Of a stretch of DNA of 64,000 nucleotides, positions 7,743 through 15,215 are shown piece after piece (the first letter of the stretch is position 1; each line of letters opens with the position of its first letter). A program made the position numbers and the translations under genes. The notes under the pieces are model-generated. The model did no database searches and was not told the origin of the DNA. It saw nothing but the letters and a program-made list of their open reading frames with translations. The DNA is taken from the NCBI RefSeq assembly GCF_020880975.1, contig NZ_JAJIWP010000003.1:620001-684000 (forward strand), given 5' to 3'. This DNA is from Mucilaginibacter sp. UR6-1 (GTDB taxonomy: Bacteria; Bacteroidota; Bacteroidia; Sphingobacteriales; Sphingobacteriaceae).

Positions 7743-7771
7743 ACTATTTATTCATAACAGAAGATAAATAG
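7743..7771 (+). promoter_or_regulatory. ACTATTTAT element before terS
   Basis: ACTATTTAT at 7743-7751 begins an 8-bp perfect inverted repeat, CTATTTAT (7744-7751) with ATAAATAG (7764-7771). The start codon of the next gene follows immediately at 7772. It marks the start of the structural module. Confidence 0.6.
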
Positions 7772-8149
7772 ATGGGATTTCAAAAAGGACGTGCCAAAAC
7801 CGGAGGTAGAAAGCCGGGCGTTAAAAACAAAACCACACAGGAAATTAGGGATAAAATACAGCTTGTTTTATCAAATAAGATTGAAGATTTGGAAGCCGAC
7901 CTTGAACAAATGAGTGAGTTCAAGCAATGGACTATACTCAACGCTGTAGCTAAATACGTGATGCCACAATTATCAAAATCAGATGATACCGTTGAGCATT
8001 CCGGTGAAATAAATGTCACTGTGAGCTTTACAGATACCCAAAATGACAAAGCCAATGATGATGCCGGGCTTGATATTGAAGAGCCGTTTAACCATTACCA
8101 AAAAAGAATGCCCCATGGTGGGATAATTAAAATAAACGGTACTGTCTAA
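7772..8149 (+). CDS. Terminase small subunit-like protein
   Basis: The 125-aa protein begins GFQKGRAKTGGRKPGVKNKTT, a basic glycine-rich opening typical of Bacteroidota phage small terminase proteins, and continues with a helical segment (EIRDKIQLVLSNKIEDLEADL) and an acidic tail. The small subunit recognises phage DNA and regulates the large subunit during packaging. Its position directly upstream of TerL supports the call. The 144-bp gap to TerL holds no clear gene. Confidence 0.65.
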   Translation: MGFQKGRAKTGGRKPGVKNKTTQEIRDKIQLVLSNKIEDLEADLEQMSEFKQWTILNAVAKYVMPQLSKSDDTVEHSGEINVTVSFTDTQNDKANDDAGLDIEEPFNHYQKRMPHGGIIKINGTV

Positions 8150-8293
8150 GCCGTCCGGCTACTTACTGGTTTAGGAATCACTAACCAATATATGCTGTTT
8201 TTGATACTGTAAAGGGCATCTTTTTGTGAAAGGTGCCAAAATCGCAGCCAATTAGTATATAAAAGCCGGGAAAATCAGGACATCAAAAACGTA

Positions 8294-9493
8294 TTGGACG
8301 TTAACATTAATCTACCTAAACCACATTCCGGACAGCAAAGAGTACTTGATAGCAAAGCACGATTCAAATGCCTTTTATGTGGGAGGCGCTGGGGCAAATC
8401 GCTGGTTTCTCAAATAATTTCAATACTTGGTATGCTTAAAAAAAAGCATATCGCTTACGTTACGCCTACATATCAGCTAAGTAAGATATTCTTTCAAGAG
8501 ATAACCAAGATTATTCCGGTTCAGTTAATACAATCAGCTAATAAAACCGACCTGATTATTACGCTTAAAACTGGTGGTTCATTAAGCTTTTTAACCGGTG
8601 AAAGGCTTGATTCATTTAGAGGTAGGAAATTTCATACAGTTATCATTGATGAGGCTGCTTATATACCGGATTTAGAATTAGCCTGGTTAAATAGCATCCG
8701 ACCATGTTTGACGGATTATGAGGGTGATGCTTTATTCATCTCAACCCCACGGGGCAAAAACTACTTCTATAGCCTTTATTTAAAAGGCTTGGATGAATCC
8801 AATACAGAATGGGAATCATTCCATTACAGCACCTACGATAACCCATACATAAGCAAATCAGAGATTGAAGCAGCTAAAGCTTCATTACCGGATTCAGCAT
8901 TTAAACAGGAATATTTAGCGGTACCAAATGCTAATAGCAATTCAGTTGTTGCATCGCATTTTATAGAAGCCAATACAATTACAAACTTGTCAACCAAGAA
9001 GCCGGTAGTGTTCGGGATTGATATAGCAAAGTATCAAGATTACAGCGTAATTGCTGGTTTAGATTCAGATGGTGCTATGTGTTATTTTGAGCGGTTCCAG
9101 CGGGATAATGAATATACGAAGCAGCGTATTAAAGCACTACCATCAAACGTATTGAAAGTAATTGACAGCACACATGGCAGCGTTGGTGATGGCATATTTG
9201 AGAGCTTGCAAAACGAAGGTGTAGCAAACATCCGGGGCTTTGAGTTCACATCAGCTACAAAGCCTAAGCTAATTACTGAACTAATTTTAGATATTGAAAA
9301 AGGCAATCTAAAATTCAATGAAATTACCGCAAATGAATTATCGATTTTTGAGTACAGTTATACAAGTACCGGGTACATCAAGTATGGTAATGCACCCGGC
9401 GGGTTTGATGATTGCGTAATAGCTTTAGCCCTTGCTAATCGCTATAAGAAGCAAATACCGGTTAATTTCTTAGCAGGATTTAGCTTTGGTTAA
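8294..9493 (+). CDS. terL: Terminase large subunit
   Basis: ATPase/nuclease that pumps DNA into the procapsid and cuts it. The 399-aa protein shows the Walker A motif GRRWGKS (residues 30-36), Walker B VIIDEA (116-121), a coupling ISTPRG motif (149-154) and an RNase H-like nuclease domain with acidic residues in GIDIAKYQDY (D243), VIDSTHG (D291) and GFDDCVIALA (D372/D373). All catalytic elements are present and the length is normal. The start appears to be TTG at 8294, since no ATG lies at a sensible position, which is unusual for a highly expressed packaging gene. Confidence 0.93.
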   Translation: MDVNINLPKPHSGQQRVLDSKARFKCLLCGRRWGKSLVSQIISILGMLKKKHIAYVTPTYQLSKIFFQEITKIIPVQLIQSANKTDLIITLKTGGSLSFLTGERLDSFRGRKFHTVIIDEAAYIPDLELAWLNSIRPCLTDYEGDALFISTPRGKNYFYSLYLKGLDESNTEWESFHYSTYDNPYISKSEIEAAKASLPDSAFKQEYLAVPNANSNSVVASHFIEANTITNLSTKKPVVFGIDIAKYQDYSVIAGLDSDGAMCYFERFQRDNEYTKQRIKALPSNVLKVIDSTHGSVGDGIFESLQNEGVANIRGFEFTSATKPKLITELILDIEKGNLKFNEITANELSIFEYSYTSTGYIKYGNAPGGFDDCVIALALANRYKKQIPVNFLAGFSFG

Positions 9494-9494
9494 A

Positions 9495-9914
9495 CTAATT
9501 ATATTTAATATCATTAATGTGTTTGATGTTGTTATCCGGTTTAGGGTTATTTAGTTTGTCTATACCTCTGTTATCTTGAACACTAATTAGCTTATTGTTA
9601 AGAAAATCAACAAAGTCATCTGAGTTGATTTCAAAATCAGGAATGTAAGGTACATTACTCCCTTTATCAAAGCCCCAAAATACTAATGGTTGCAAATTGA
9701 TATGCGTTTCAGCTTTAATCTTTTCTCCATTATAAGTATTCGGCAAACCAAAGTTTGATTCGTAGACCTCCTTATCGAATTTGTTTACAAATTTACCTTT
9801 AACAACATTTGGTGATAGTTGTGTAAAAGTTATTTCGTAACGCTCGTTTTTGAAATCATTTTTGAGTAGCTCTTTAATTAATTGAGGATTTCTGCAATGT
9901 TCGTCTGAGTTCAT
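9495..9914 (-). CDS. Hypothetical accessory protein, 139 aa
   Basis: Soluble protein of 139 aa with no signal peptide. It contains a beta-rich segment (RYEITFTQLSPNVVKGKFVNK) and the motif LQPLVFWGFDKGSNVPYIP. I do not recognise it. It is leftward, ends 1 bp after terL on the opposite strand and is 14 bp downstream of a lipoprotein gene, so it belongs to a two-gene cargo cassette inserted between terL and the tail-chaperone-like gene. Confidence 0.55.
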   Translation of the reverse strand: MNSDEHCRNPQLIKELLKNDFKNERYEITFTQLSPNVVKGKFVNKFDKEVYESNFGLPNTYNGEKIKAETHINLQPLVFWGFDKGSNVPYIPDFEINSDDFVDFLNNKLISVQDNRGIDKLNNPKPDNNIKHINDIKYN

Positions 9915-9928
9915 AATATTAATTTTTA

Positions 9929-10303
9929 TTAATTGATTCCAGCAATCTTTTTGACGTTTTTTGTTAAGCTATCAACTACCTTTTCGGATAGCTTGTAGCG
10001 CACATCAGTACCTGAGCCATCAGTAACAGAAAAGGCTATAGTTTGATAATACCCTTCAAGCCTTTTTTCTTTAAATAGCTTTTCTTGTTTCACTCTTGCA
10101 TAATAACTAATTAAACCTTGCTCAAAAGCGGCGGTATCATTAGCTACCATAACCGTATCGTGCTTTTCTATAGCAGTGTAATTTGGAGTAAGCAAATCCT
10201 TTTCAAGTTGCTTTAATTTGATATTGTAAACGTTTAATGGTTGTGGTTTCGGCTTACAACCCATAAAGGATAGTAGTAGGATTGCGTAAGTGATTCTTCT
10301 CAT
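9929..10303 (-). CDS. Lipoprotein, 124 aa
   Basis: MRRITYAILLLSFMGCKPKP is a signal peptide with lipobox FMGC (Cys16), predicting a lipid-anchored envelope protein of about 109 mature residues. The rest is charged, with an N-terminal helix and a C-terminal part (TIAFSVTDGSGTDVRYKLSEK) that looks like a small beta sheet. It is the first gene of the leftward cassette, starting 32 bp from the ACTATTTAT element of the next rightward gene. Role unknown; envelope-modifying cargo is likely. Confidence 0.6.
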   Translation of the reverse strand: MRRITYAILLLSFMGCKPKPQPLNVYNIKLKQLEKDLLTPNYTAIEKHDTVMVANDTAAFEQGLISYYARVKQEKLFKEKRLEGYYQTIAFSVTDGSGTDVRYKLSEKVVDSLTKNVKKIAGIN

Positions 10304-10334
10304 TATGTGAATAGGTTACAAGCGAAGGTAGCAT

Positions 10335-10359
10335 ACTATTTATCAATATGCAATTGATA
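10335..10359 (+). promoter_or_regulatory. ACTATTTAT element with start codon in hairpin loop
   Basis: ACTATTTAT at 10335-10343 overlaps a perfect 7-bp hairpin, TATCAAT (10341-10347) with ATTGATA (10353-10359). The 5-nt loop ATGCA contains the start codon of the 10348 gene. The geometry would allow translational control. Confidence 0.6.
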
Positions 10360-10890
10360 GATAAATTACCCACCAGCTACCACGACATTAATTATAAAAC
10401 CTATATCAAAATCATTCAAGCAATACCGGCAGAATTACCGGAAGGGTGGGATGAAGATGAATATAACAGCTACATCACTTTAATACCGCTATCTATATTT
10501 CTCGATATCCCTGTTATTGATTTAGAACGCTTACCAGCTACAGAAATAGTACCAATGCTTCAACGGTTGCAGTTTATGAATGAACCTATCCCGGAAGCTA
10601 AAACAACGCTTAAACTCAAAGCTGAATCTGAACTTACTTATGATGAATTTGTGAGTTATCAGAAGTTAAGGTTATCACAATGGGATAACATGGAAAAAAT
10701 CTTAAATCTGATTATAAAAGATAAAACCGCTGGTGAGTTAAGCCTTTTGACAATCCCGGAGGTGGTTGCCGTTTTTTTTATACTGAACAAGTCAACGAAC
10801 AAATCAATACAATCCTTAAAACGCTCTTTGGGCAAACAGATGATGAAGCAGAACTTGAAAGTGATTTGGGCAATGTTCAAGGGTCTGTAA
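10348..10890 (+). CDS. Tail-assembly-chaperone-like protein, short form
   Basis: The 180-aa zero-frame protein has a pattern common in siphophage tail-assembly chaperones: a short N-terminal domain about substrate use (YKTYIKIIQAIP), a middle LSIFLDIPVIDLERLP segment and a helical end. At residues 142-144 it crosses an eight-T run (10772-10779). A -1 slip there opens a 101-residue extension to 11084, as in the lambda G/GT pair. The short form would be made by most ribosomes. It is separated from the tape measure by 9 kb, which is atypical for this role, so the call is moderate. Confidence 0.5.
   Translation: MQLIDKLPTSYHDINYKTYIKIIQAIPAELPEGWDEDEYNSYITLIPLSIFLDIPVIDLERLPATEIVPMLQRLQFMNEPIPEAKTTLKLKAESELTYDEFVSYQKLRLSQWDNMEKILNLIIKDKTAGELSLLTIPEVVAVFFILNKSTNKSIQSLKRSLGKQMMKQNLKVIWAMFKGL
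10773..10779 (+). promoter_or_regulatory. Putative -1 frameshift (slippery) site
   Basis: Zero-frame codons GTT TTT TTT ATA contain the heptamer T TTT TTT, which lets both tRNAs re-pair in the -1 frame. The -1 frame is open from here to 11084 and has no ATG of its own in the upstream part. RNA polymerase slippage on the T-run would give the same product. Confidence 0.55.
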
Positions 10891-11084
10891 TGGGCGAATT
10901 GCAAAAACACACTGAAGATAAATTTAAAGAGCAGTGGGGGTGGATTGACCTTGCAATGCAGGTGGCAAAAGAAACATTAACCAGCTTTTTTATTGTGATG
11001 AATAAACCAGTTTTAGAGGTACTAACATTAGCCGGTTATCTTTCAGCTAAGGTTGAATTGATAGAAAACAGAGCGAAAAAGTAA
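10779..11084 (+). CDS. -1 frame extension of the chaperone-like gene (long form)
   Basis: The -1 frame encodes 101 residues beginning YTEQVNEQINTILKTLFG and including KFKEQWGWIDLAMQVAKE. Joined to residues 1-144 of the 10348 gene it gives a 245-aa product. Its only independent starts are a late TTG at 10866 and an internal ATG at 10890 that overlaps the zero-frame stop; neither would include the conserved-looking upstream half. Production by frameshifting is therefore the simpler explanation. The long form of such pairs recruits the tape measure during tail assembly in well-studied phages. Confidence 0.5.
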   Translation, partial: YTEQVNEQINTILKTLFGQTDDEAELESDLGNVQGSVMGELQKHTEDKFKEQWGWIDLAMQVAKETLTSFFIVMNKPVLEVLTLAGYLSAKVELIENRAKK

Positions 11085-11095
11085 AAAAGAACGGA

Positions 11096-11112
11096 CAAGA
11101 CCCCCTGTCTTG
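11096..11112 (+). terminator. Hairpin after the chaperone-like gene
   Basis: CAAGAC (11096-11101) pairs with GTCTTG (11107-11112) over a 5-nt C-rich loop, 11 nt after the stop codon. No T-run follows, so it may be an RNA processing or stability hairpin instead of an intrinsic terminator. Confidence 0.35.
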
Positions 11113-11188
11113 CCCGGTGTGTTAGCCAATAAAAATCAAATCTTTAATCTGACAATATCCAACTAACTCTTAACCAATATACGCTTAT

Positions 11189-11845
11189 ATGCCAAGACAA
11201 TCAATAACCAGCGCATCAAGGCAAGCCCGTGCTGATGCTTTATCACAACTTGATAACATAGGTTCCACCCGTTCAGAGTTTTCAAATGAAGAGGTCTTTA
11301 CCGCTATGGAATCTGATGTGGCAAATTTTATCCAACGTGTTCAGCAAAATATCAATGATGCTGGTATTGCCAACACAGGTGATATAGCTGATTTAAGGAT
11401 GAATGTATCTAATACCGGAATTGAAATAATAGGTAAACCTTATTTAATATACCAGGATAAAGGTGTGCAGGGTTCAGTAAGTAACGCAAAAGCACCTAAC
11501 AGTCCTTTCAAATATACCGATAAGAAGCCTCCGGCTAATTCTTTTAAAGATTACATCAAACGTAAAAATCTAAATCTTAGGAATGAAGAGTTTTATGATT
11601 CAAATGCTGGTTCACCATTTAATAATTCAGAGGGTGATGAAGCTGCAATAAACAGCATTGCTTTCGCCATGGCGAATTCCGTATATCAAACAGGATTAGC
11701 CCCTAAAAATATCTTCTCAAAAGAGTTACCAAAACTGGTTGACGATGTGACGAAATCAGTAACAAACTTTGCTGCCAGTTTCATCACATCATCAATTCAA
11801 GACAAGTATGGTAATGACTTGGTTAAAAAAGCCAGTAAGAAGTGA
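11189..11845 (+). CDS. Head-tail or tail-completion (gp10-like) protein
   Basis: The 218-aa protein has an HK97 gp10-like outline: a helix FIQRVQQNINDAGIA, a beta segment (LRMNVSNTGIEIIGKPYLIYQDKG), and later a C-terminal helical region. Such proteins sit at the neck of siphovirus virions. The assignment is from general pattern only. It follows the chaperone-like gene with a 104-bp gap and is followed by a leftward cassette with a convergent 12-bp gap. Confidence 0.4.
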   Translation: MPRQSITSASRQARADALSQLDNIGSTRSEFSNEEVFTAMESDVANFIQRVQQNINDAGIANTGDIADLRMNVSNTGIEIIGKPYLIYQDKGVQGSVSNAKAPNSPFKYTDKKPPANSFKDYIKRKNLNLRNEEFYDSNAGSPFNNSEGDEAAINSIAFAMANSVYQTGLAPKNIFSKELPKLVDDVTKSVTNFAASFITSSIQDKYGNDLVKKASKK

Positions 11846-11857
11846 TTATTCCAAAAG

Positions 11858-11953
11858 CTATTTAATCTTAATCGGAATCTTATCTGCTTTTTCTCTCTTT
11901 GGTGGTGGTGCCTGTGGTGGCGGAGGTGGAGGTGGTTTTTGTTGTTTTCCCAT
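11858..11953 (-). CDS. Proline-rich peptide, 31 aa
   Basis: ATG 11953 encodes MGKQQKPPPPPPPQAPPPKR followed by EKADKIPIKIK and a TAG stop. It starts 1 bp after the stop of the upstream leftward gene, so it is almost certainly the third gene of a tight operon. A polyproline core flanked by basic residues suggests an unstructured adaptor or membrane-surface peptide. No family is known to me. Confidence 0.5.
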   Translation of the reverse strand: MGKQQKPPPPPPPQAPPPKREKADKIPIKIK

Positions 11954-11954
11954 C

Positions 11955-12254
11955 TTATTTTCTTTTTTCGTTTTTAGGTTTTGGTGTTACAGGTTCAGAA
12001 ACGTTAACAGTGCTTGAAGCTTTTTTAAATTTTACTCGACGAAATGAGCGTCGTGAAGCAGGTTTGTAATTAAATTTTAATACCCAACCTAATTTAGAAC
12101 TTTTAGCTTTATAAGTCCTACCTTCTTTTCTTGGTTTGTAAGTTTTTATCTCATCCTGTTTAGAGGTTTTATTTTTAATTTTTATTCGACTATCTGAAAG
12201 CGAACTTAGCTTGATAGCTTTATTAATTCTTCTCTGTTTTTTTCGCTCTGACAT
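11955..12254 (-). CDS. Very basic hypothetical protein, 99 aa
   Basis: 99 aa with exceptional Lys/Arg content throughout (MSERKKQRRINKAIKL, YKPRKEGRTYKAKSSK, RRSFRRVKFKK). It has no membrane segment and is probably nucleic-acid or phosphate binding and partly disordered. It lies 1 bp downstream of the 202-aa membrane protein gene and 1 bp upstream of the proline-rich peptide, so the three are likely translationally coupled. Function unknown. Confidence 0.5.
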   Translation of the reverse strand: MSERKKQRRINKAIKLSSLSDSRIKIKNKTSKQDEIKTYKPRKEGRTYKAKSSKLGWVLKFNYKPASRRSFRRVKFKKASSTVNVSEPVTPKPKNEKRK

Positions 12255-12255
12255 G

Positions 12256-12864
12256 TTAAAATCTGTTAGCTAAAGATAACGCATAAGTTAATATTAATAT
12301 CAAATATGAAATTCCAATAAAAAACTTTGCCCCGAATAATAGAGTACCCCTATAGTCATTGATGCTTGAATTGTGAGTGTTGATTTCAACATACCATCCG
12401 ATGATATTCTGCTTGAACCTTTCATTAGTTTTTGCATCAATTTCCTTCTCTCTTTTAGAGGGATTAAAAATTAATTCAAGCAATGTTAAGCCAGGAGTTA
12501 TCTTATCATAGTATTCGGATAGCTCCGTAAAGTTAGTTGATACTTCGTCGCTGTTTGGAAAGGATTTATACTCTCTTTTGTAACCGAAATAAAATAGAAT
12601 AATCAGTACAATCGATGTTGTGAATGACACCATATTAATTCCTACACACCAAGGTTTGATTTCATTGAACCACAGATAGCTATGGTTGGGTGATAGATTT
12701 AAAACATAAAATATACCAGCACTTAATAAACCCAACATGGTTACCGGAATATTTAAGATAGATTCAAAATGAAGCTTACGTTGAACTTCATAATCATATT
12801 TTTCCTTTAAAATTGTAATGAGTTGGGTTTTGTCTATCTGCATCGTTGATAAGGTTTTAATCAA
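12256..12864 (-). CDS. Four-helix membrane protein, 202 aa
   Basis: The protein has an N-terminal amphipathic helix (ILKEKYDYEVQRKLHFES), a transmembrane pair (NIPVTMLGLLSAGIFYVLNL and VGINMVSFTTSIVLIILFYF), a cytoplasmic domain (about residues 105-170) and a final hydrophobic segment (FFIGISYLILILTYALSLA). This outline resembles small membrane effectors or exclusion proteins, but no family can be named. It leads a leftward three-gene cassette. ATG 12843 is an alternative start. The start lies 18 bp from the ACTATTTAT element of the next rightward gene. Confidence 0.55.
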   Translation of the reverse strand: MIKTLSTMQIDKTQLITILKEKYDYEVQRKLHFESILNIPVTMLGLLSAGIFYVLNLSPNHSYLWFNEIKPWCVGINMVSFTTSIVLIILFYFGYKREYKSFPNSDEVSTNFTELSEYYDKITPGLTLLELIFNPSKREKEIDAKTNERFKQNIIGWYVEINTHNSSINDYRGTLLFGAKFFIGISYLILILTYALSLANRF

Positions 12865-12881
12865 ATATACTTAAAAGGCAG

Positions 12882-12913
12882 ACTATTTATTTGAAAGCAT
12901 TTGATGATTTCAA
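12882..12913 (+). promoter_or_regulatory. ACTATTTAT element with start codon in hairpin loop
   Basis: ACTATTTAT at 12882-12890 leads into TTGAAA (12891-12896), which pairs with TTTCAA (12908-12913). The 11-nt loop contains ATG 12904. Further pairing between TATTTAT and ATAGATAA downstream extends the stem with a bulge. Confidence 0.55.
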
Positions 12914-14157
12914 TAGATAAGCAACCCCAAAGTTTTACACCGGCTGATTCGCCTATACAATTCAAGTTTACTTCAGACAAGCCGGGTGCTTTATATTTCA
13001 GTGTTCAAGTTCTTGATGGTGATACTGGTGGCTTAATTGCTAATCAGAAATACCAAACCCTACCTAATTTAAATAACGGTACTGTATGTGATTTATCCTC
13101 GGTTCTAAGCCCGTTTGTTGATAACCAGTTACTACCATCGGTCGACCTATTGCAGCCTGTTAGCAAGCTTGTAAAGGCATATCAATTAAGCATTACGGAT
13201 AACTATGTTTCCGGCAGCACTGTTATTACTGGTTCAACATTAACAACAGGTATCTACAATGTATGGAATGCTGAATTTGACAGAATTCAATTTACTGATT
13301 TTTCCTATTCTGATTATGCAATTAATGCAGTTTCAGGTAATACCAATTTCCTAACAGACAAACCACAAATAAGTAATATATATCGGAGAAGCAATGAATA
13401 CTTATATTTTCTTAATGCTGGTATCAATGCTAAAGTTGAATTTAAATTTTATGGCTTTGGGCATACGCTTTTAGGCTCTCATACGCTATCAGGAATTACG
13501 GCAAACACTAAAGCTTACCGGTTGAATGTAAGCCCTAATGCGATACAAAACCACTATGGGTATGCCCTTTCAAATTTGTATGGTAATTACTCCTTTGATG
13601 ATATGTTTACTGATACGTTTGGTTCAAATTATGGTATAGACAATGCAAATTATTACACAGTTCAAATTCTTGACAGCAGCAATATTCCAAAATCCGAATT
13701 AAGAACATACATCTTGAAAAATGATAAATGTATATGTGAACCCGTACAAATTGTGTTTAGCAATCGCTTAGGTGGGTTCGATTCTGTAACCATGTTTAAT
13801 CCGGCTGAAACTATAAGCGTTGAAAAATCTATAATCAAAACATACCCATACCAAATTGACACCGCTGGTGATTACACAAACATTACCAATGGCGTTTATA
13901 GTGAAACGGACTTTGTTTACAATAAAGTAAGTGAATCTACCTATAAAGTATTCTCAGATGTCCTGAACATTGAAACTGCAAAATGGCTTAAATCAATTAT
14001 TGATTCTGAAAAGGTGTATGTGAAGTTAAGCAATGGAGTTTTCTTACCTATAACGATTAAAAACAAGTCATACAGCTTAGGCAATAAGCAGTATTCAACC
14101 GGCAATAGAAGGCTGGAATTGGAATTTAAGGTAAGCGAATCAAGCTTGAAGTTCTAA
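12904..14157 (+). CDS. Phage tail structural protein
   Basis: The protein of about 417 aa is rich in Asn, Ser, Thr and Tyr with alternating beta patterns, typical of virion tail or baseplate proteins. It has a short N-terminal domain (FKFTSDKPGALYFSVQVLDG), a middle beta domain and a C-terminal part ending RRLELEFKVSESS. No catalytic motif is seen. It is the first of a run of tail genes upstream of the SGNH fibre gene. ATG 12904 is preferred because it lies in the hairpin loop; TTG 12901 is possible. Confidence 0.5.
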   Translation: MISIDKQPQSFTPADSPIQFKFTSDKPGALYFSVQVLDGDTGGLIANQKYQTLPNLNNGTVCDLSSVLSPFVDNQLLPSVDLLQPVSKLVKAYQLSITDNYVSGSTVITGSTLTTGIYNVWNAEFDRIQFTDFSYSDYAINAVSGNTNFLTDKPQISNIYRRSNEYLYFLNAGINAKVEFKFYGFGHTLLGSHTLSGITANTKAYRLNVSPNAIQNHYGYALSNLYGNYSFDDMFTDTFGSNYGIDNANYYTVQILDSSNIPKSELRTYILKNDKCICEPVQIVFSNRLGGFDSVTMFNPAETISVEKSIIKTYPYQIDTAGDYTNITNGVYSETDFVYNKVSESTYKVFSDVLNIETAKWLKSIIDSEKVYVKLSNGVFLPITIKNKSYSLGNKQYSTGNRRLELEFKVSESSLKF

Positions 14158-14168
14158 CAGGTAAACAG

Positions 14169-14195
14169 ACTATTTATCTCAAACAAGAGATAAAT
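14169..14195 (+). promoter_or_regulatory. ACTATTTAT element, 9-bp hairpin
   Basis: ACTATTTAT at 14169-14177 forms the 5' arm ATTTATCTC (14172-14180), which pairs perfectly with GAGATAAAT (14187-14195). The 3' arm ends inside the ATG at 14194. No leftward gene adjoins this copy, so the element is not just a by-product of cargo insertion. Confidence 0.6.
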
Positions 14196-15213
14196 GGATA
14201 TTTCAAATTTCGTTTCCGGCGTAACAGCTAATATATCTAACAAAACCGAACCTAAATCTATACCGGCATCAACTGTAGGTGCTGCTTTTTCAGAACTTGC
14301 TAACCTTACTAAAACCGCTGTTGAAGCAAAGTTTGATTTTGCCAGCGGTGCCACTTTGATAACACAAATATCAGGTGTTACCGCGTCTGTTGGTTCACTG
14401 GAATACCTTAAAGCTTTACAGCAAAGCAATACTGATTTATTCAGCATTCAAGATTCCAACGGTTACAATGCTTTAAGATTAACTATTGATGGTAATCTTT
14501 TATACCGCAATAAAGTTACCGGGGCAACAGATAGCTGGAATAATCTTAAAGGTAAGAATATAGCATTCTTAGGTGATAGCATCACTACTGCACCACGTTC
14601 ACAAGACGGTATAACAGCTAATAATATCTATTGGGGTTTAATCCGTGATAGATACGGTTGCAATGTATACGCTAATGGAGTACCCGGTTCTTGTATTGCG
14701 CAGAAATCCGGTGTATCAGCCTTCACAACTGATAGCCGTTGGCAGTCCTTAAACTCTACATTTACACCTGATGCGGTTGTAGTGTTCGGCGGTACTAATG
14801 ACTTTGGTGGTCAGAATATCCCGTTGGGTACTTATGCCGATTCTGAAACAGGCAAAACCACTTTCTATAGCGCATTAAAGTACCTGTTTCACTCGCTTCA
14901 AGACAGATATAAGGGTTCAAAAATCTTCTTTATGACCCCGATGCAAAGAGCGGATAGGGGTTTTCCATCGCTTAATGTAACTACCGGCTTTTATATGTCG
15001 GAGTTTCAAGATGCTATTCAAAAAGTAGCTAAGGATTACGGTATCATCATCATTGATACTAATCAGAATAGCGGATTCAATTACTACAATATGGTCAGCG
15101 GTGGTACTTCACCGTGGTCACCGGACGGTTTACACCCGAACATAGCAGGTCACGCAAGGTTAGCGGATTATGTAGGTAACATTCTCAACCTACACTTTAA
15201 ACAAGCAGCTTAA
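14194..15213 (+). CDS. Tail fibre with SGNH/GDSL hydrolase domain
   Basis: The first 115 residues look like a fibre stem. From about residue 120 an SGNH hydrolase fold begins: block I GDS (Ser129), block II NGVPGS (161-166), block III GGTND (199-203) and block V DGLHP (Asp311, His314). All catalytic residues are present. Such domains in tail fibres act as esterases or deacetylases on surface polysaccharide during host binding. The gene is followed after 2 bp by another fibre-like gene. The enzyme class is secure; its substrate is not known. Confidence 0.8.
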   Translation: MDISNFVSGVTANISNKTEPKSIPASTVGAAFSELANLTKTAVEAKFDFASGATLITQISGVTASVGSLEYLKALQQSNTDLFSIQDSNGYNALRLTIDGNLLYRNKVTGATDSWNNLKGKNIAFLGDSITTAPRSQDGITANNIYWGLIRDRYGCNVYANGVPGSCIAQKSGVSAFTTDSRWQSLNSTFTPDAVVVFGGTNDFGGQNIPLGTYADSETGKTTFYSALKYLFHSLQDRYKGSKIFFMTPMQRADRGFPSLNVTTGFYMSEFQDAIQKVAKDYGIIIIDTNQNSGFNYYNMVSGGTSPWSPDGLHPNIAGHARLADYVGNILNLHFKQAA

Positions 15214-15215
15214 TA

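Noticed and set aside
11769..12017. Glycine-rich rightward frame
   Set aside because: It is the complement of the proline-rich leftward peptide and overlaps two leftward genes with tight operon spacing.
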